The notes beneath the pieces were generated by a model. It saw nothing but the letters and a program-made list of their open reading frames with translations. It ran no database searches and was not told the origin of the DNA. From Bacillota bacterium (GTDB taxonomy: Bacteria; Bacillota; Clostridia; Clostridiales; Clostridiaceae), in NCBI GenBank assembly GCA_023435985.1, contig JAEZKY010000030.1, positions 10,903 through 74,902 of the forward strand: 64,000 nt of DNA, read 5' to 3'. The position numbers and the translations under genes are program-made. The first letter of the stretch is position 1. Each line of letters opens with the position of its first letter. Of the stretch, positions 37,348 to 46,950 are shown in pieces.

Positions 37348-37571
37348 ATTACATCACCTCTTCTATTAACAATTTGTATATTTTCTTATAATATACAAGT
37401 TATAATATTCCAATAAATAATTCCTAATTCATTTATTTTAAAATAAATTTTATTCAATTATATTTTGCCATTTATTATTTTATAATATTATATTACTCTC
37501 AACGATATAATTAATCAACTATTTTTTATAAATAAAATTAAACAAAAATTATCGTTACAATCATTTTATTT

Positions 37572-38357
37572 TCATACCTCTAATACCTTTTGAATTTCTA
37601 ATTCTGTTAAAGATCTATATTGACCTTTCTTTAAAGATTTATCTAAAGTCAATCCTCCAATCGAAATTCTCTTTAAATATATTACATAACAACCTACTGC
37701 CTTTAGCATACGTTTCACTTGGTGCTTTCGCCCTTCTGAAATAGTGAGATAACCAGAAACAACAGGCTGATTATAATAGTTTGAGTCTATATTTTTCATA
37801 TTGCTAATATCTATTTCGTGCTTTAAATCCTTATACATGCCAAACTTATCTATTTCTATTTTTGCAGGTTTTGTTAGTATCTTTTCACTTTGTCCAATGC
37901 ATATACCCTGTTCTAATTTTTTTCTATCCCCTTCATCTAAGGAACCTAATGCCCAAAAAAAATAAGTTTTTTCAACATGCTTTTCTGGATACATTATTTT
38001 ATGTTCGAATTCACCATCATTTGTGAGTAATAATAAGCCTTCTGTATCCTTGTCCAATCTCCCAACATGAAATACCCCATTCATGTTATCCTTATGTAAA
38101 AAGTCAAATACTGTCTTATGAATTTCATCAGTCTTTGCAGTAATGCAGCCAGCAGGCTTATGAAACATATAATATGCTTTTCCTGTGTATGAAACTATCT
38201 TATTGAGATATTCAATAAGATCATAGCTCTCATCAATTTCTATTGCAGGTTCAGTAATAATCTCTCCATTTACCTTTACATTACCTTCCTTAATATAAAT
38301 CCTAACTTTTTTTCTGCTCCCAACAGCTGCTTCTGCTAAAAATTTATCCAATCTCAT
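37572..38357 (-). CDS. RNA pseudouridine synthase, RsuA/RluB type
   Basis: 261 residues. An S4 RNA-binding domain (MRLDKFLAEAAVGSRKKVRIYIKEGNVKVNG region, 1-60) is followed by the synthase domain with the signature GRLDKDTEGLLLLTNDG, catalytic Asp102. RKHQVKRML is the C-terminal RNA-contact motif. These enzymes change a uridine in 16S or 23S rRNA to pseudouridine; which site is modified cannot be told. Single gene. Confidence 0.93.
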   Translation of the reverse strand: MRLDKFLAEAAVGSRKKVRIYIKEGNVKVNGEIITEPAIEIDESYDLIEYLNKIVSYTGKAYYMFHKPAGCITAKTDEIHKTVFDFLHKDNMNGVFHVGRLDKDTEGLLLLTNDGEFEHKIMYPEKHVEKTYFFWALGSLDEGDRKKLEQGICIGQSEKILTKPAKIEIDKFGMYKDLKHEIDISNMKNIDSNYYNQPVVSGYLTISEGRKHQVKRMLKAVGCYVIYLKRISIGGLTLDKSLKKGQYRSLTELEIQKVLEV

Positions 38358-38499
38358 ATCTAACTTATACCTTTTCCTTTGTAAAATATTTAAACCTTTA
38401 TTTTATAACAGACCTTTTATCAGTATAACATAAAAATAAGGCACACAAAAATTGCATACCTTCTAATTTATACAGCACTTTTATATGATAACATCTTTA

Positions 38500-39339
38500 T
38501 TATGCCTTAAAAATTTTCGAGAAATTTGTATCATCTTTAAGTTTAATATCTTTCAATATATCCTTATACTTAATTTCAAATTCTGCGTGATCACCAAGTG
38601 CATGCATAACTCCTATGCTAATACCTAAAGAATCTTTAGTCATATAACTAAATTCACTTCCCATATTATCCGATGGATCTGTAGCTAAAAGTCTTTTTTT
38701 CCAATCATCAGAAGTAACCATATTGATTTCAGATTTATATTCAGACTCGTACTCACTATTTACAGCTTTAAATTTCCCAATAACAAGCATATTAGCAAAA
38801 TCATCGTTAATATCTACAATATCACTTAATCTTAGTTTTCTTTTATTTTTAATATCTAGATTAGTTGTATAAAATAGATTACTTGGATGTGCAGCTCCCA
38901 AAACATTTCCTACTCCTGAATAAATTATACTAAGAAGCTCCGGCTCCTGACAAACAATTTTATAATCTATATCAATAGTTATATCACCATCCACATCTTT
39001 ATAATAATTGTTACCTTTTAATGCTTCATTTTTAATAATCTCATTTAGTTCTTTTTGCTTCTTAGCGTCATTAAAATTAATTATTTGAGGATAATTTATC
39101 TTAGTTCCTTTATTATTATAAGTTTCACTTATGATTTTGTATGAACTTTGTGACAAAGACTTCGCATTATCTTGAGCAATATTTTCATTTGATTTATTAC
39201 TTTCAATTTTAGAGTTTTCAGCGAAAACACTATTATTCCCCATAACTTCTTTTGACGAATCAACTGTCTTTCCGTTGCATGGCACTGTTATTGCCATTGC
39301 TCCTATAAGTATTAATCCAACACATAATTTTCTAAACAT
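38500..39339 (-). CDS. Exported DUF4163/DUF3298 (RsiV/PdaC-like) protein
   Basis: 279 residues with an N-terminal signal segment (LCVGLILIGAMAITVPCNG) and a low-complexity linker. The second half matches the DUF4163-DUF3298 pair seen in the extracellular parts of RsiV and PdaC: YPQIINFNDAKKQKELNEIIKNE, then SGVGNVLGAAHPSNLFYTTNLDI and LRLSDIVD. The domain binds lysozyme or peptidoglycan in characterised cases, but there is no anti-sigma or deacetylase part here. The cysteine after the signal is not in a good lipobox. Function unknown. Confidence 0.75.
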   Translation of the reverse strand: MFRKLCVGLILIGAMAITVPCNGKTVDSSKEVMGNNSVFAENSKIESNKSNENIAQDNAKSLSQSSYKIISETYNNKGTKINYPQIINFNDAKKQKELNEIIKNEALKGNNYYKDVDGDITIDIDYKIVCQEPELLSIIYSGVGNVLGAAHPSNLFYTTNLDIKNKRKLRLSDIVDINDDFANMLVIGKFKAVNSEYESEYKSEINMVTSDDWKKRLLATDPSDNMGSEFSYMTKDSLGISIGVMHALGDHAEFEIKYKDILKDIKLKDDTNFSKIFKA

Positions 39340-39498
39340 ACCTTCCTCCTTTATACATATATTTTTCTCAAACTCATATTCTAACTAATAGCTTCTGAAA
39401 ATAAACGTGTCTATGCTTAATTAAAAAATTAATTAAGCACTAAATATATTTCTTAATTATAGTATAAACATAAAATTGAATCCAATAACATAATAATT

Positions 39499-39571
39499 AG
39501 AACAAAATTGCAGGTGGCTGTAGATCCGGAGATTTTTTTATGCATCTGCTTTTCCGAACGCATGTGAGAAA
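39499..39571. repeat. 73-bp repeat E, copy 1
   Basis: Aligns without gaps to 43566-43638 (about 75% identical). It begins AGAACAAAAT and ends GAGAAA. Two stems are possible: GCAG/CTGT around GTGG, and CATCTGC with GCATGTG. Several differences from copy 2 keep the pairing. Confidence 0.65.
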
Positions 39572-39695
39572 AATTTGGCAGGCAAATAAAATTTATTTTT
39601 TATTCTTTTTCATACTGAACCTAATTAGATAGCCTTTTCCATAAGTTATCTATAGATTGCCCAATAATATAATTTCCTAAAAAGAATAAAAAACA

Positions 39696-39737
39696 AAGCT
39701 GCCACAGAATGATTAAAAAGTCACTCTGAGACAGCTT
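39696..39737. terminator. Bidirectional terminator, IS-remnant type
   Basis: AAGCTG..CAGAATGA pairs with TCA..TCTG..CAGCTT, with T-runs on both strands. It follows the relic on the minus strand at a distance of about 45 bp. Confidence 0.75.
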
Positions 39738-39781
39738 CATTTTTTAAATCCGTCACAAATCTCTATAGTCTTACCCTTAAA

Positions 39782-39976
39782 TTAACTATTTTTGCACTCT
39801 AACCGGATTTCCCCGTAATTCTTTACTTCTACTGCATTTACATTTTCATAGAGAGATTTATAGCAATTCCACAAAGCTTTGTAATCAACCCCTAGTACTG
39901 AAAAATAAATACAGCAAAGAATTTCATATAATAAAAACCCCTTTTCCCAATAAATATACCATAGATAATTTATTTG
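39782..39976 (-). pseudogene. C-terminal gene fragment, possibly transposase relic
   Basis: An open minus-strand stretch of about 64 codons without a start or ribosome binding site. It has protein-like codon use and ends with VNAVEVKNYGEIRLECKNS. A strong terminator follows. It looks like the last part of a lost gene, and the position next to an IS-style terminator suggests a transposase, but no family motif is left. Confidence 0.4.
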
Positions 39977-40040
39977 TTATCTAACTTACTTACACCTATA
40001 TAGTAGCATATTCTTAAGAAAGAAGATTGTAAAATATTGC

Positions 40041-40802
40041 TCACTTTTTTGTAAGATTTTTTTTATAGTTTTGAATAGATACCCCCATTAGTTTTTTAAA
40101 TTGCTTACATAAATGACTTTGATCGACTAAATTAAGATCTTGAGCCAAATTCGTCTTTGACTCAGAATCATGTATATAAGATTTTAAAATTCTCATTTTT
40201 GCTTGTATATGATATTGGTTAGGCGTTACTCCCATTTCCTTCTTAAAAAGACGAATTAAATAGTACTTTGACAAATGAAATGCTCTTGCAAGTTCATCTA
40301 GATCAAATTTTTTATCTGCATTTTTCTTTATGTATTCAGCAATCAATAATGCAGTTTCATTTTTAGCTCCCCGTGCATCTGAAGAATCTTTTTCCATAGC
40401 ACTACTGATTAAATTGAGAATAGAGTCTAAAAATTGCTTTTCATCATGGCTGCTTTTAAAGATTTCACATAAATCCCACATATCTTCAGGCCGTTTCATT
40501 TTAATAAAATATTTACTGAACCTGATGCTTTCTACTTGTTTTCCCAACTCATTTTTAAAACATATTGTTATATACTCATATTTAGAATCAGTTGTTATAG
40601 CTATCCCAGTATTTGATGGAATAATAAAGATCATACTTCCCTCTAATAAACAGCTTATATTATTTATAGTAAATAGAGCACTCCCCTTAGTAATGGCTCC
40701 TACACAAAAACTTTCATGACTATGAAGCGGGAAGCAATGATTACTTTCTCCATGTAGAATTTCAACCGAGCCTTTTTCATAAAATTTGATATTATTTTTC
40801 AT
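40041..40802 (-). CDS. AraC-family transcriptional regulator with cupin sensor
   Basis: 253 residues. The N-terminal half is the cupin-like arm (HGESNHCFPLHSHESFCVGAITKG) that usually binds a small ligand such as a sugar or amine. Residues about 155-253 hold the two helix-turn-helices: FDLDELARAFHLSKYYLIRLFKKEMGVTPNQYHIQAKM and, second, SKTNLAQDLNLVDQSHLCKQFKKLMGVSIQNYKK. No transporter or enzyme sits beside it, so the target is unknown. It stands alone between gene relics and the second 571-residue chemoreceptor. Confidence 0.92.
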   Translation of the reverse strand: MKNNIKFYEKGSVEILHGESNHCFPLHSHESFCVGAITKGSALFTINNISCLLEGSMIFIIPSNTGIAITTDSKYEYITICFKNELGKQVESIRFSKYFIKMKRPEDMWDLCEIFKSSHDEKQFLDSILNLISSAMEKDSSDARGAKNETALLIAEYIKKNADKKFDLDELARAFHLSKYYLIRLFKKEMGVTPNQYHIQAKMRILKSYIHDSESKTNLAQDLNLVDQSHLCKQFKKLMGVSIQNYKKNLTKK

Positions 40803-40960
40803 ATCTTATCTCCCCGAATTAAATAATCACATGCAATATTTTATAACATTACATAATAAAAATAAATAGGTAATATATGAAAAAAGTATATATATCCAGC
40901 TTTAAATTTAATATTTATATTATGGATTATTTTAAGGTAGGAAATACTTATATAAAAAGT

Positions 40961-41010
40961 AAAAATCCCTATAGAGTGAATGTTTATACTGTACACTCTG
41001 TAGGGATTTT
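40961..41010 (-). terminator. Terminator of the second 571-residue chemoreceptor
   Basis: AAAAATCCCTATAGAGTG pairs with CACTCTGTAGGGATTTTT; T-runs on both sides let it work in either direction. Confidence 0.9.
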
Positions 41011-41088
41011 TTATATGTAAAACTAACTTACATTTGTAAAGTTTAATACATTTTATTTACTTTATTGAGTATATCTTTTTCATGATAA

Positions 41089-42804
41089 TTATAGCTTAAA
41101 TTTTTGTACCATTTCATTAAGTTTTTGAGCAAGCTCTGCCTGATTTTGTGCAGTTAAGGCTACTTGTTCTATAGCTTTTGTAGTTTCACTCATGCTATCC
41201 TTTATCATTTCAGCTTCCTCACTTGATTTTTGCGATGCCTGAGTCATATTTTGAATAGCTTGGCTAACTTGTCCAACTGTAGCGGTAATCTCTTCAGACA
41301 TAGCAGCAATTTCTTCAGACATGTTACTTACAAAATTCGAATCATTATAGTACTTATTACCTACTTCACTATAATCATTAAATTGTTCATGTACATTTTT
41401 ATTTACAAACTCTAATATATCACTACCTGTGCTAATGCTGCTATTAAATGCCAGCTGAACTTTAGCAATAGTACTTTGAATATTTACTACTGCGTCAGAT
41501 GATTGCTCTGCAAGTGTTCTAACTTCTTCTGCTACTACCGCAAAACCCTTTCCCTGTTCTCCTGCTCTTGCCGCTTCAATTGCAGCATTTAATGCAAGTA
41601 AATTTGTTTGTTCTGCTATACTTCCAATTGTTTCTGCCATAACTTTTATACTATCTACTACTTTTCCATCTTCAATAGCTTTCTGCATCTTTTCCTGCTT
41701 TTCAACATATATTGCTCTAGTTTCATCAATAGCTTTTTGGCTATTATTTTTAACTTCTATAGATCTTTCCTTAGACTGATTTGCATTACTACTTCCTTCC
41801 ATAGCTTTAGAAGAAAGTATGTTAACACTTGAATCTACTTCTTCAATAGATGCATTTATTTCCTCCGTAACAGCACTGGACTCTTGCATTGCGGAAGCAA
41901 TAGTATCTACTGATTCATCTATTGTAACAGCCTTTGAAGATATTTCTTCAACCGTTGCTGAGAGTTCTTCTGATGCTGCACTCAAATCTTGTGAATTTTC
42001 CATAATTGCTTTTACTAAACTTTTTACGTTTTCTTGTGCTACATTTAAAGCTTCACCTGTTTGTCCAAATTCATCTTTTCTTGTAAGTTCAATTGCAGTT
42101 GAAAAATCATATGTTGATAGTCTTTGTGCTAGCTCCTTTATCTTTCTTAATGGAGCTACTATATTCCTACTTAATATGTATGCCATAAATAAAATAATTA
42201 GAAAAGCTATTACTGTAACAACTACTATTGTGTATCTAACACTGTTAAATTCAGATGTGTTATTTAAGTTAGCTTGTTCTGCTGCTTTAATATTTGCATC
42301 AATACTTTTTTGTATATTATCAAGCAAAGAATTTTTAATTGTGGTTAAATCACCATTACTAATTTCAACTGCTTCATCATAGTTACCATCTTTTGCAATG
42401 TCAATTGCTTTATTTCGTACTTGTATGTAATTTGCTAAATCACTTTTTAAAGCATTATAAGTTTGCTTTTCATCTGGATCTGAAATTAAACTTTCGTATT
42501 CATTCATACTCTGATCATTTTTTGTGTCTAAGTCGGTGATAGTCTTCATATATCCATCTAATTTTGTTTGATCTCTCTCAAAAACAAGCCTATTATATGT
42601 AGCTCTCATATCATTTATATTTCCTTTAATTTCACCTAAATCTCTAATAGATATTAAATTACATTTATATAAGACATCTGCACTGCTATTTATTTTAGCA
42701 GAACTTAATATACCTTCAGTTCCTATTGCAATTATAAAAATACAAATTACAAAAAATACTGAGACAAGTTTTTTCTTAACGCTTAAATTAACAAATAATT
42801 TCAT
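41089..42804 (-). CDS. Methyl-accepting chemotaxis protein, paralogue of 4272-5987
   Basis: 571 residues, same length and domain order as the receptor at 4272-5987 (membrane helix, four-helix-bundle sensor, membrane helix, HAMP, signalling coiled coil with AEQTNLLALNAAIEAARAGE). Most differences are conservative and spread over the whole protein, slightly denser in the sensor domain and second membrane helix. Its upstream DNA also resembles that of the twin (TTTAAAGTTATTACAATGG). Unlike the twin it has no methyltransferase gene behind it; a terminator follows at once. The two receptors may sense related ligands. Confidence 0.94.
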   Translation of the reverse strand: MKLFVNLSVKKKLVSVFFVICIFIIAIGTEGILSSAKINSSADVLYKCNLISIRDLGEIKGNINDMRATYNRLVFERDQTKLDGYMKTITDLDTKNDQSMNEYESLISDPDEKQTYNALKSDLANYIQVRNKAIDIAKDGNYDEAVEISNGDLTTIKNSLLDNIQKSIDANIKAAEQANLNNTSEFNSVRYTIVVVTVIAFLIILFMAYILSRNIVAPLRKIKELAQRLSTYDFSTAIELTRKDEFGQTGEALNVAQENVKSLVKAIMENSQDLSAASEELSATVEEISSKAVTIDESVDTIASAMQESSAVTEEINASIEEVDSSVNILSSKAMEGSSNANQSKERSIEVKNNSQKAIDETRAIYVEKQEKMQKAIEDGKVVDSIKVMAETIGSIAEQTNLLALNAAIEAARAGEQGKGFAVVAEEVRTLAEQSSDAVVNIQSTIAKVQLAFNSSISTGSDILEFVNKNVHEQFNDYSEVGNKYYNDSNFVSNMSEEIAAMSEEITATVGQVSQAIQNMTQASQKSSEEAEMIKDSMSETTKAIEQVALTAQNQAELAQKLNEMVQKFKL

Positions 42805-43415
42805 TTTAACTCCACCCTTTTTATAATATACTTTACATTTTTCATTACAGTTAGTATAAATATGTTACTTAAATAGTTATAATTAAATAATTATTCTATT
42901 CTTAAAAACATAAATTACATAAAATTGACACTTTTCACCATTGTAATAACTTTAAACTCTTTTAATGATATCGTAAAATAATTTTTCAATTATTAGTATG
43001 TATTAGAGCTTTACCTATTACAAAATTTAACCATACTTTTTACAAAATTCAATGTTATCTGCTTTAAATGTATATTTTTTTACACTAAAAGAATATCTTA
43101 GAATATTCAACCTATTATATAAAATATTTATATCAATAATTCTTTTGATGTATAAAATATGTACTTTAATACATTATTTCGATGGCGCTCTTCTGAATTA
43201 AATTTACAAATATATAGTAACAAAATAGCTAGAAATTATGCTCAATTACTCTTTTTTATATCTATCTAATTTTCTTTTGTTCTTTTAATTTATATTTGTA
43301 ATTTCATTAGAATTGTTATCAAATACGTATACTCCTGTTCTTTAATTTTCTCATTCTCATTCTCCTTCCTCCCCCATATTTTTAATATTTCTATATTTTT
43401 CTTTAAAATCCTTTA

Positions 43416-43586
43416 TTATTTTACATTATTAAACATAATTTGAATTAACTCGCTATGTAGAAATATAAAATTAGAAAGAATCATATAGTTTGTTTTATGC
43501 AGTATACCTTCTCCATTTTTCAAATTATCAAAAATAATTATTTCTTCCGGGTCAAAATCACCTATAGAACAAAATCGCAGGCGACT
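43416..43586 (-). pseudogene. C-terminal gene fragment with GDFDPEE motif
   Basis: About 55 open minus-strand codons without a start. The piece GDFDPEEIIIFDNLKN resembles the toprim-like GDxDPEG motif of DUF2220/DUF2399 proteins, but the rest (LHKTNYMILSNF…) fits no family I know and the fragment is too short to decide. Its first ten codons come from repeat E2, so it may have been cut by insertion of that repeat. Confidence 0.3.
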
Positions 43587-43638
43587 GCATAACTAATGAT
43601 TTTTTTATGTATCTGCCTTTTTAAGCGGATGCGAGAAA
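43566..43638. repeat. 73-bp repeat E, copy 2
   Basis: Gap-free match to 39499-39571. It forms GCAG-GCGA-CTGC (GNRA-type tetraloop) and an 8-bp stem GTATCTGC/GCGGATGC. Confidence 0.65.
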
Positions 43639-43941
43639 GAAAATATTAATTTTTAATTTTAGAAATCCACTCGAATTTAATTTATAGAAAGTGTGTTAAA
43701 TCAGCAATCACTAAAATATTATTATTAAATGAATATAAAAGAGGTAGCTTTAGAGTGATTGAGTGACATTGTGAAAGATAATAAGCATTAGTTAATTATT
43801 GCTAGAAACTGTTATAAATCTAGTAAATAAATTTGACTTATTTGGACATTTACAATTAACCTCTAAAGGAATATATTACTATCTATACCATTTAAACAGA
43901 GATATCTCTAAAAAATACAAAAAAATTTAGGAGGAAATTTT

Positions 43942-46197
43942 ATGAATTCAGAAACAATATCAATTTTAATTTTCGTAGGTATTGGAATCGTAGGGCTAAT
44001 TGTAGTACTTTATGGCATAGGATTCACAAGTATCGGAACAGATGAAGTAGGCATAGTAGAAAAATGGTGGAGCTTAAAAGGCTCTGTGCCAGCTGATGGT
44101 TTAATTGCATTAAGAGGTGAAGCTGGTTATCAACCACAAGTACTTAGAGCTGGTGTTCATTTTAAAACACCATTTAAGTATAAAGTAAAAAAAGTAAGAC
44201 TGGTAACTATTCCACAAGGGCAAATAGGTTATGTATTTGCAAGATCTGGTGAAAGCCTTTCAGATGGACAAACTTTAGGAAAAGTTATTCCTGAGTGCAA
44301 ATCCTTTCAGGATGTAATTGCCTTTTTAAATAATGGTGGACAAAAAGGTCCTCAAAGGCAAATTCTTCGTGAAGGTACTTATGCCTTTAATTTAGCTCAG
44401 TTTATTATAATCACAAAAGATAAAGTTCACTCAATATTTACTTCAAAGGATGAATCAGCACAAATAGAAACTATGAGAAGTGATTTACTAAGAGTTAATG
44501 GCTTCCTTCCTGTAGTTATATCAAGTTCAAAAAATCTTGAGCAAGATGAATTCGGAAACACTATTAAAACTAAAGACACAATTGGAATTGTCACTGTTAA
44601 TGAAGGACCAACTCCAGATAATGGAGCAATTATAGCTCCATTAGTTGGTGAAGGCATTACAAATGAATATTACCACAATAACTTTCAAGAACCAGAAAAA
44701 TTCTTAGCTGCTGGTGGTAGAAAAGGTAAGCAGATGCAGGTGTTAACTGATGGTGTTTACTTTATTAATAGATTGTTTGCAAATGTAGACATAGTTCCAA
44801 AAAGTATCATAGATATTGGTTACGTTGGTGTTGTTGTAAGTTATTTCGGTGAAAAAGGTGAAGATGTATCTGGAGCAGGCTATTCTCATGGAGAGCTTGT
44901 TGAACAAGGTAAAAAGGGTATTTGGAAAGAATGTATGATGCCAGGTAAGTATCCATTCAATACTTATGCAGGTAAAATCATTCCAGTGCCTACTACTAAT
45001 GTTATATTAAAATGGATTAGCGGTCAGGTTGGAGATCATAAATTAGATGATAACTTAAAAGAAATTAGTTTAATTACTAAAGATGCTTTTGAACCTAATC
45101 TCCCACTTACTGTAGTATTTAATATTGATTACAGAAAAGCTTCTTCAGTAATCCAAAGATTCGGTGATATTAAATTACTTATTGAACAATCCCTTGACCC
45201 TATGGTTGCTGGTTATTTTAAAAATATTGGACAAACCAAGACTTTAATTGAATTAGTGCAAGATAGAAGTTCTATTCAAGAACAAGCATCACAAGAAATG
45301 AAAGAAAAATTCAAGCTATATGATTTAGAATTGCAAGAAGTATTGATAGGTACACCTGCTGCTTCTTCAACAGATAAAAGAATTGATCTTATCCTTGCAC
45401 AGCTTAGGGATAGACAAGTTGCTCTTGAAGAAATAAAAACAAATGAAGCAAAGCAGAAATCAGCAGAAAAACAAAGAGAACTTAATGAAGCAATTGCTAA
45501 AAGTGCAGCTCAGGCAGCCCTTACTCAATCAAGTATCGATATAGAAGTTGCTGATAACAAAGGTAAATCTGAATTAAAACTTGCTGAACAATTAGCATTA
45601 AAAACTCAAAAGCTTGCTGAAGCTGATAAATACAAGAGAACTCAAGAAGCTGATGCTTTAAAATATACAAAAGAAGCTGAAGCTGCTGCCAATGCAAAAG
45701 CTACTGAGCTTAATGCTGCTGCTAATGCAAAGCAGGTAGAATTGCAAGCTAGTGCTGAAGCATTCAAGCTTGAAAAAGTAGGTGCCGCTCAAGCTTTAAA
45801 TATCAAAGCTGTTGCAGAAGCTACTGCAGAACAAGAAACAAAGGTTGGTCTTGCAAAAGGTACTGCTGCCAAAGCTTTAGTTGAGGCCTATGGCGGACCT
45901 GAACTACAAGTTCAACAAAGTGTATTAACTGCTTTTGCAGAAGCCTTAAAGATAAGTAAATCTCCGCTTGTACCACAAACAGTATTTATGGGAGGCGCTG
46001 ATGGAAAAACTCCTAATGCTATGGAAGGAATTTTGAGCATGATTTTAGCTAATATGGCGAGTTCTAATGGATCAATAGTAAACATGAGTAAAACTTCCCC
46101 TTCTCCATTAACTAATGAAACAAATAATATCTCTACTAATGAATCAGAAATAGCTAAACAAGAAGATAGTATTTCTGCTAAGAAACCAGAAATTTAA
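43942..46197 (+). CDS. SPFH/Band 7 (flotillin-like) membrane protein
   Basis: 751 residues. One N-terminal membrane helix (about 5-27) is followed by a long SPFH region (VGIVEKWWSLKGSVPADGLIALRGEAGYQPQVLRAG onward), which is unusually large and seems to hold two related halves (QGQIGYVFARSGESL and VGYVGVVVSYFGEKG style strands). Residues about 480-640 form an Ala/Glu/Lys-rich coiled coil (AEAAANAKATELNAAANAKQ), and the C-terminal tail is polar and Ser/Asn-rich. Such proteins build cage-like membrane assemblies. AGGAGG 8 nt before the ATG. It is a single gene with a strong terminator; no NfeD-type partner is beside it. Confidence 0.88.
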   Translation: MNSETISILIFVGIGIVGLIVVLYGIGFTSIGTDEVGIVEKWWSLKGSVPADGLIALRGEAGYQPQVLRAGVHFKTPFKYKVKKVRLVTIPQGQIGYVFARSGESLSDGQTLGKVIPECKSFQDVIAFLNNGGQKGPQRQILREGTYAFNLAQFIIITKDKVHSIFTSKDESAQIETMRSDLLRVNGFLPVVISSSKNLEQDEFGNTIKTKDTIGIVTVNEGPTPDNGAIIAPLVGEGITNEYYHNNFQEPEKFLAAGGRKGKQMQVLTDGVYFINRLFANVDIVPKSIIDIGYVGVVVSYFGEKGEDVSGAGYSHGELVEQGKKGIWKECMMPGKYPFNTYAGKIIPVPTTNVILKWISGQVGDHKLDDNLKEISLITKDAFEPNLPLTVVFNIDYRKASSVIQRFGDIKLLIEQSLDPMVAGYFKNIGQTKTLIELVQDRSSIQEQASQEMKEKFKLYDLELQEVLIGTPAASSTDKRIDLILAQLRDRQVALEEIKTNEAKQKSAEKQRELNEAIAKSAAQAALTQSSIDIEVADNKGKSELKLAEQLALKTQKLAEADKYKRTQEADALKYTKEAEAAANAKATELNAAANAKQVELQASAEAFKLEKVGAAQALNIKAVAEATAEQETKVGLAKGTAAKALVEAYGGPELQVQQSVLTAFAEALKISKSPLVPQTVFMGGADGKTPNAMEGILSMILANMASSNGSIVNMSKTSPSPLTNETNNISTNESEIAKQEDSISAKKPEI

Positions 46198-46259
46198 ATC
46201 CTATTTTTATTCTTAATTTAGATTTCTGAATAAACAAAATCAGTAAAGATTAAATAGGT

Positions 46260-46287
46260 AGACCTCAGAAATAATTTTCTGAGGTCT
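46260..46287 (+). terminator. Terminator of the SPFH gene
   Basis: AGACCTCAGAAA pairs with TTTCTGAGGTCT, a TAAT-type loop between and a short T-tract after it. Confidence 0.9.
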
Positions 46288-46469
46288 TTCTTCTCATAGA
46301 ACCCTTCATACTTATCTCGAACACGGCTCTTGATAAATCTAGATCACTCATAATAGTGATACAACGCCCTTTTTCTATTTTTAAGTGCAAGCCTTTTTCC
46401 TATATTTGTACATATTTCATGCACTTATTATTGATTGCAATGTAATAATAAAACTTTATATATAAAAAT

Positions 46470-46487
46470 AAGAGGCTTACGCCTCTT
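46470..46487 (-). terminator. Compact intrinsic terminator
   Basis: AAGAGGC/GCCTCTT with a four-base loop, and ATTTTTAT after it on the minus strand. It stops whatever is transcribed from 46525-46640. Confidence 0.7.
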
Positions 46488-46524
46488 TGATACCCCTTAA
46501 TAACCATCCCCAGCCATATTATAA

Positions 46525-46626
46525 TTAAGCAACTGTATTTTTGTTTCGAAATTGAATTATAAAATATCCACCTACTATAATAATAATTGAACTATTTATC
46601 TTATACTTAATATCATATATAATCAT
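46525..46626 (-). CDS. Possible 33-residue membrane peptide
   Basis: ATG directly behind GGGG, so the ribosome binding site is too close to be convincing. The peptide has a run of isoleucines and a GGYF turn that would form one membrane helix, ending RNKNTVA. A TATAAT-like box lies upstream and a terminator downstream. It may be a leader or small membrane peptide, or the transcript may be non-coding. Confidence 0.25.
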   Translation of the reverse strand: MIIYDIKYKINSSIIIIVGGYFIIQFRNKNTVA

Positions 46627-46950
46627 CCCCTAATTATGAAATGATATAATTATTATAAGAAAATTTAAAGTAATATTTAAACCAATTTCTTTATCTTTAT
46701 ATTCTCACCATATCTAAATATAATCAATACTTTCTTCTTTAAATGTACAAAATACGGAACAAAAGTTTTAAATCCAAATAAAACCTATATAATTTATACT
46801 ACTCCAATTTATCCATATATCTTTAGCCTTTTAATTTATATAATACCTTAAAACTGGGATTTTAAAAATTAAATTTTAAGATACTACTTCCGTTTAATCC
46901 ACTGTTGATGCAAAATAAGATTTTGCCATCATTACTCCATTTCAAAAGGC

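Larger units (their letters stand above)
39340..40040. other. Intergenic region with repeat, terminator and relic
   Basis: 700 bp without an intact gene. It holds repeat E1 (39499-39571), a strong hairpin (39696-39737) and a C-terminal gene fragment (39782-39976), each listed separately. Confidence 0.6.
42805..43941. other. Long gene-free region with relic and repeat
   Basis: 1137 bp, very AT-rich. It contains the promoter of the chemoreceptor, a gene fragment (43416-43586) and repeat E2 (43566-43638). The remaining part before the SPFH gene (43640-43930) shows nothing recognisable. Confidence 0.5.
46288..46950. other. Gene-poor region with a possible tiny transcription unit
   Basis: 660 bp without a conventional gene. 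On the minus strand a 33-codon hydrophobic frame (46525-46626) is followed by a compact terminator (46470-46487). The rest is AT-rich with no recognised features. Confidence 0.4.

Noticed and set aside
41819..42382. Plus-strand open frame of 187 codons opposite the second 571-residue chemoreceptor
   Set aside because: Long but antisense to a strongly conserved receptor; a matching shorter frame occurs opposite the twin receptor, as expected from the shared coding sequence.
43560..43640. Repeat E as part of a coding gene
   Set aside because: The two copies do not share an open frame and differ in ways that keep base pairing rather than codons.
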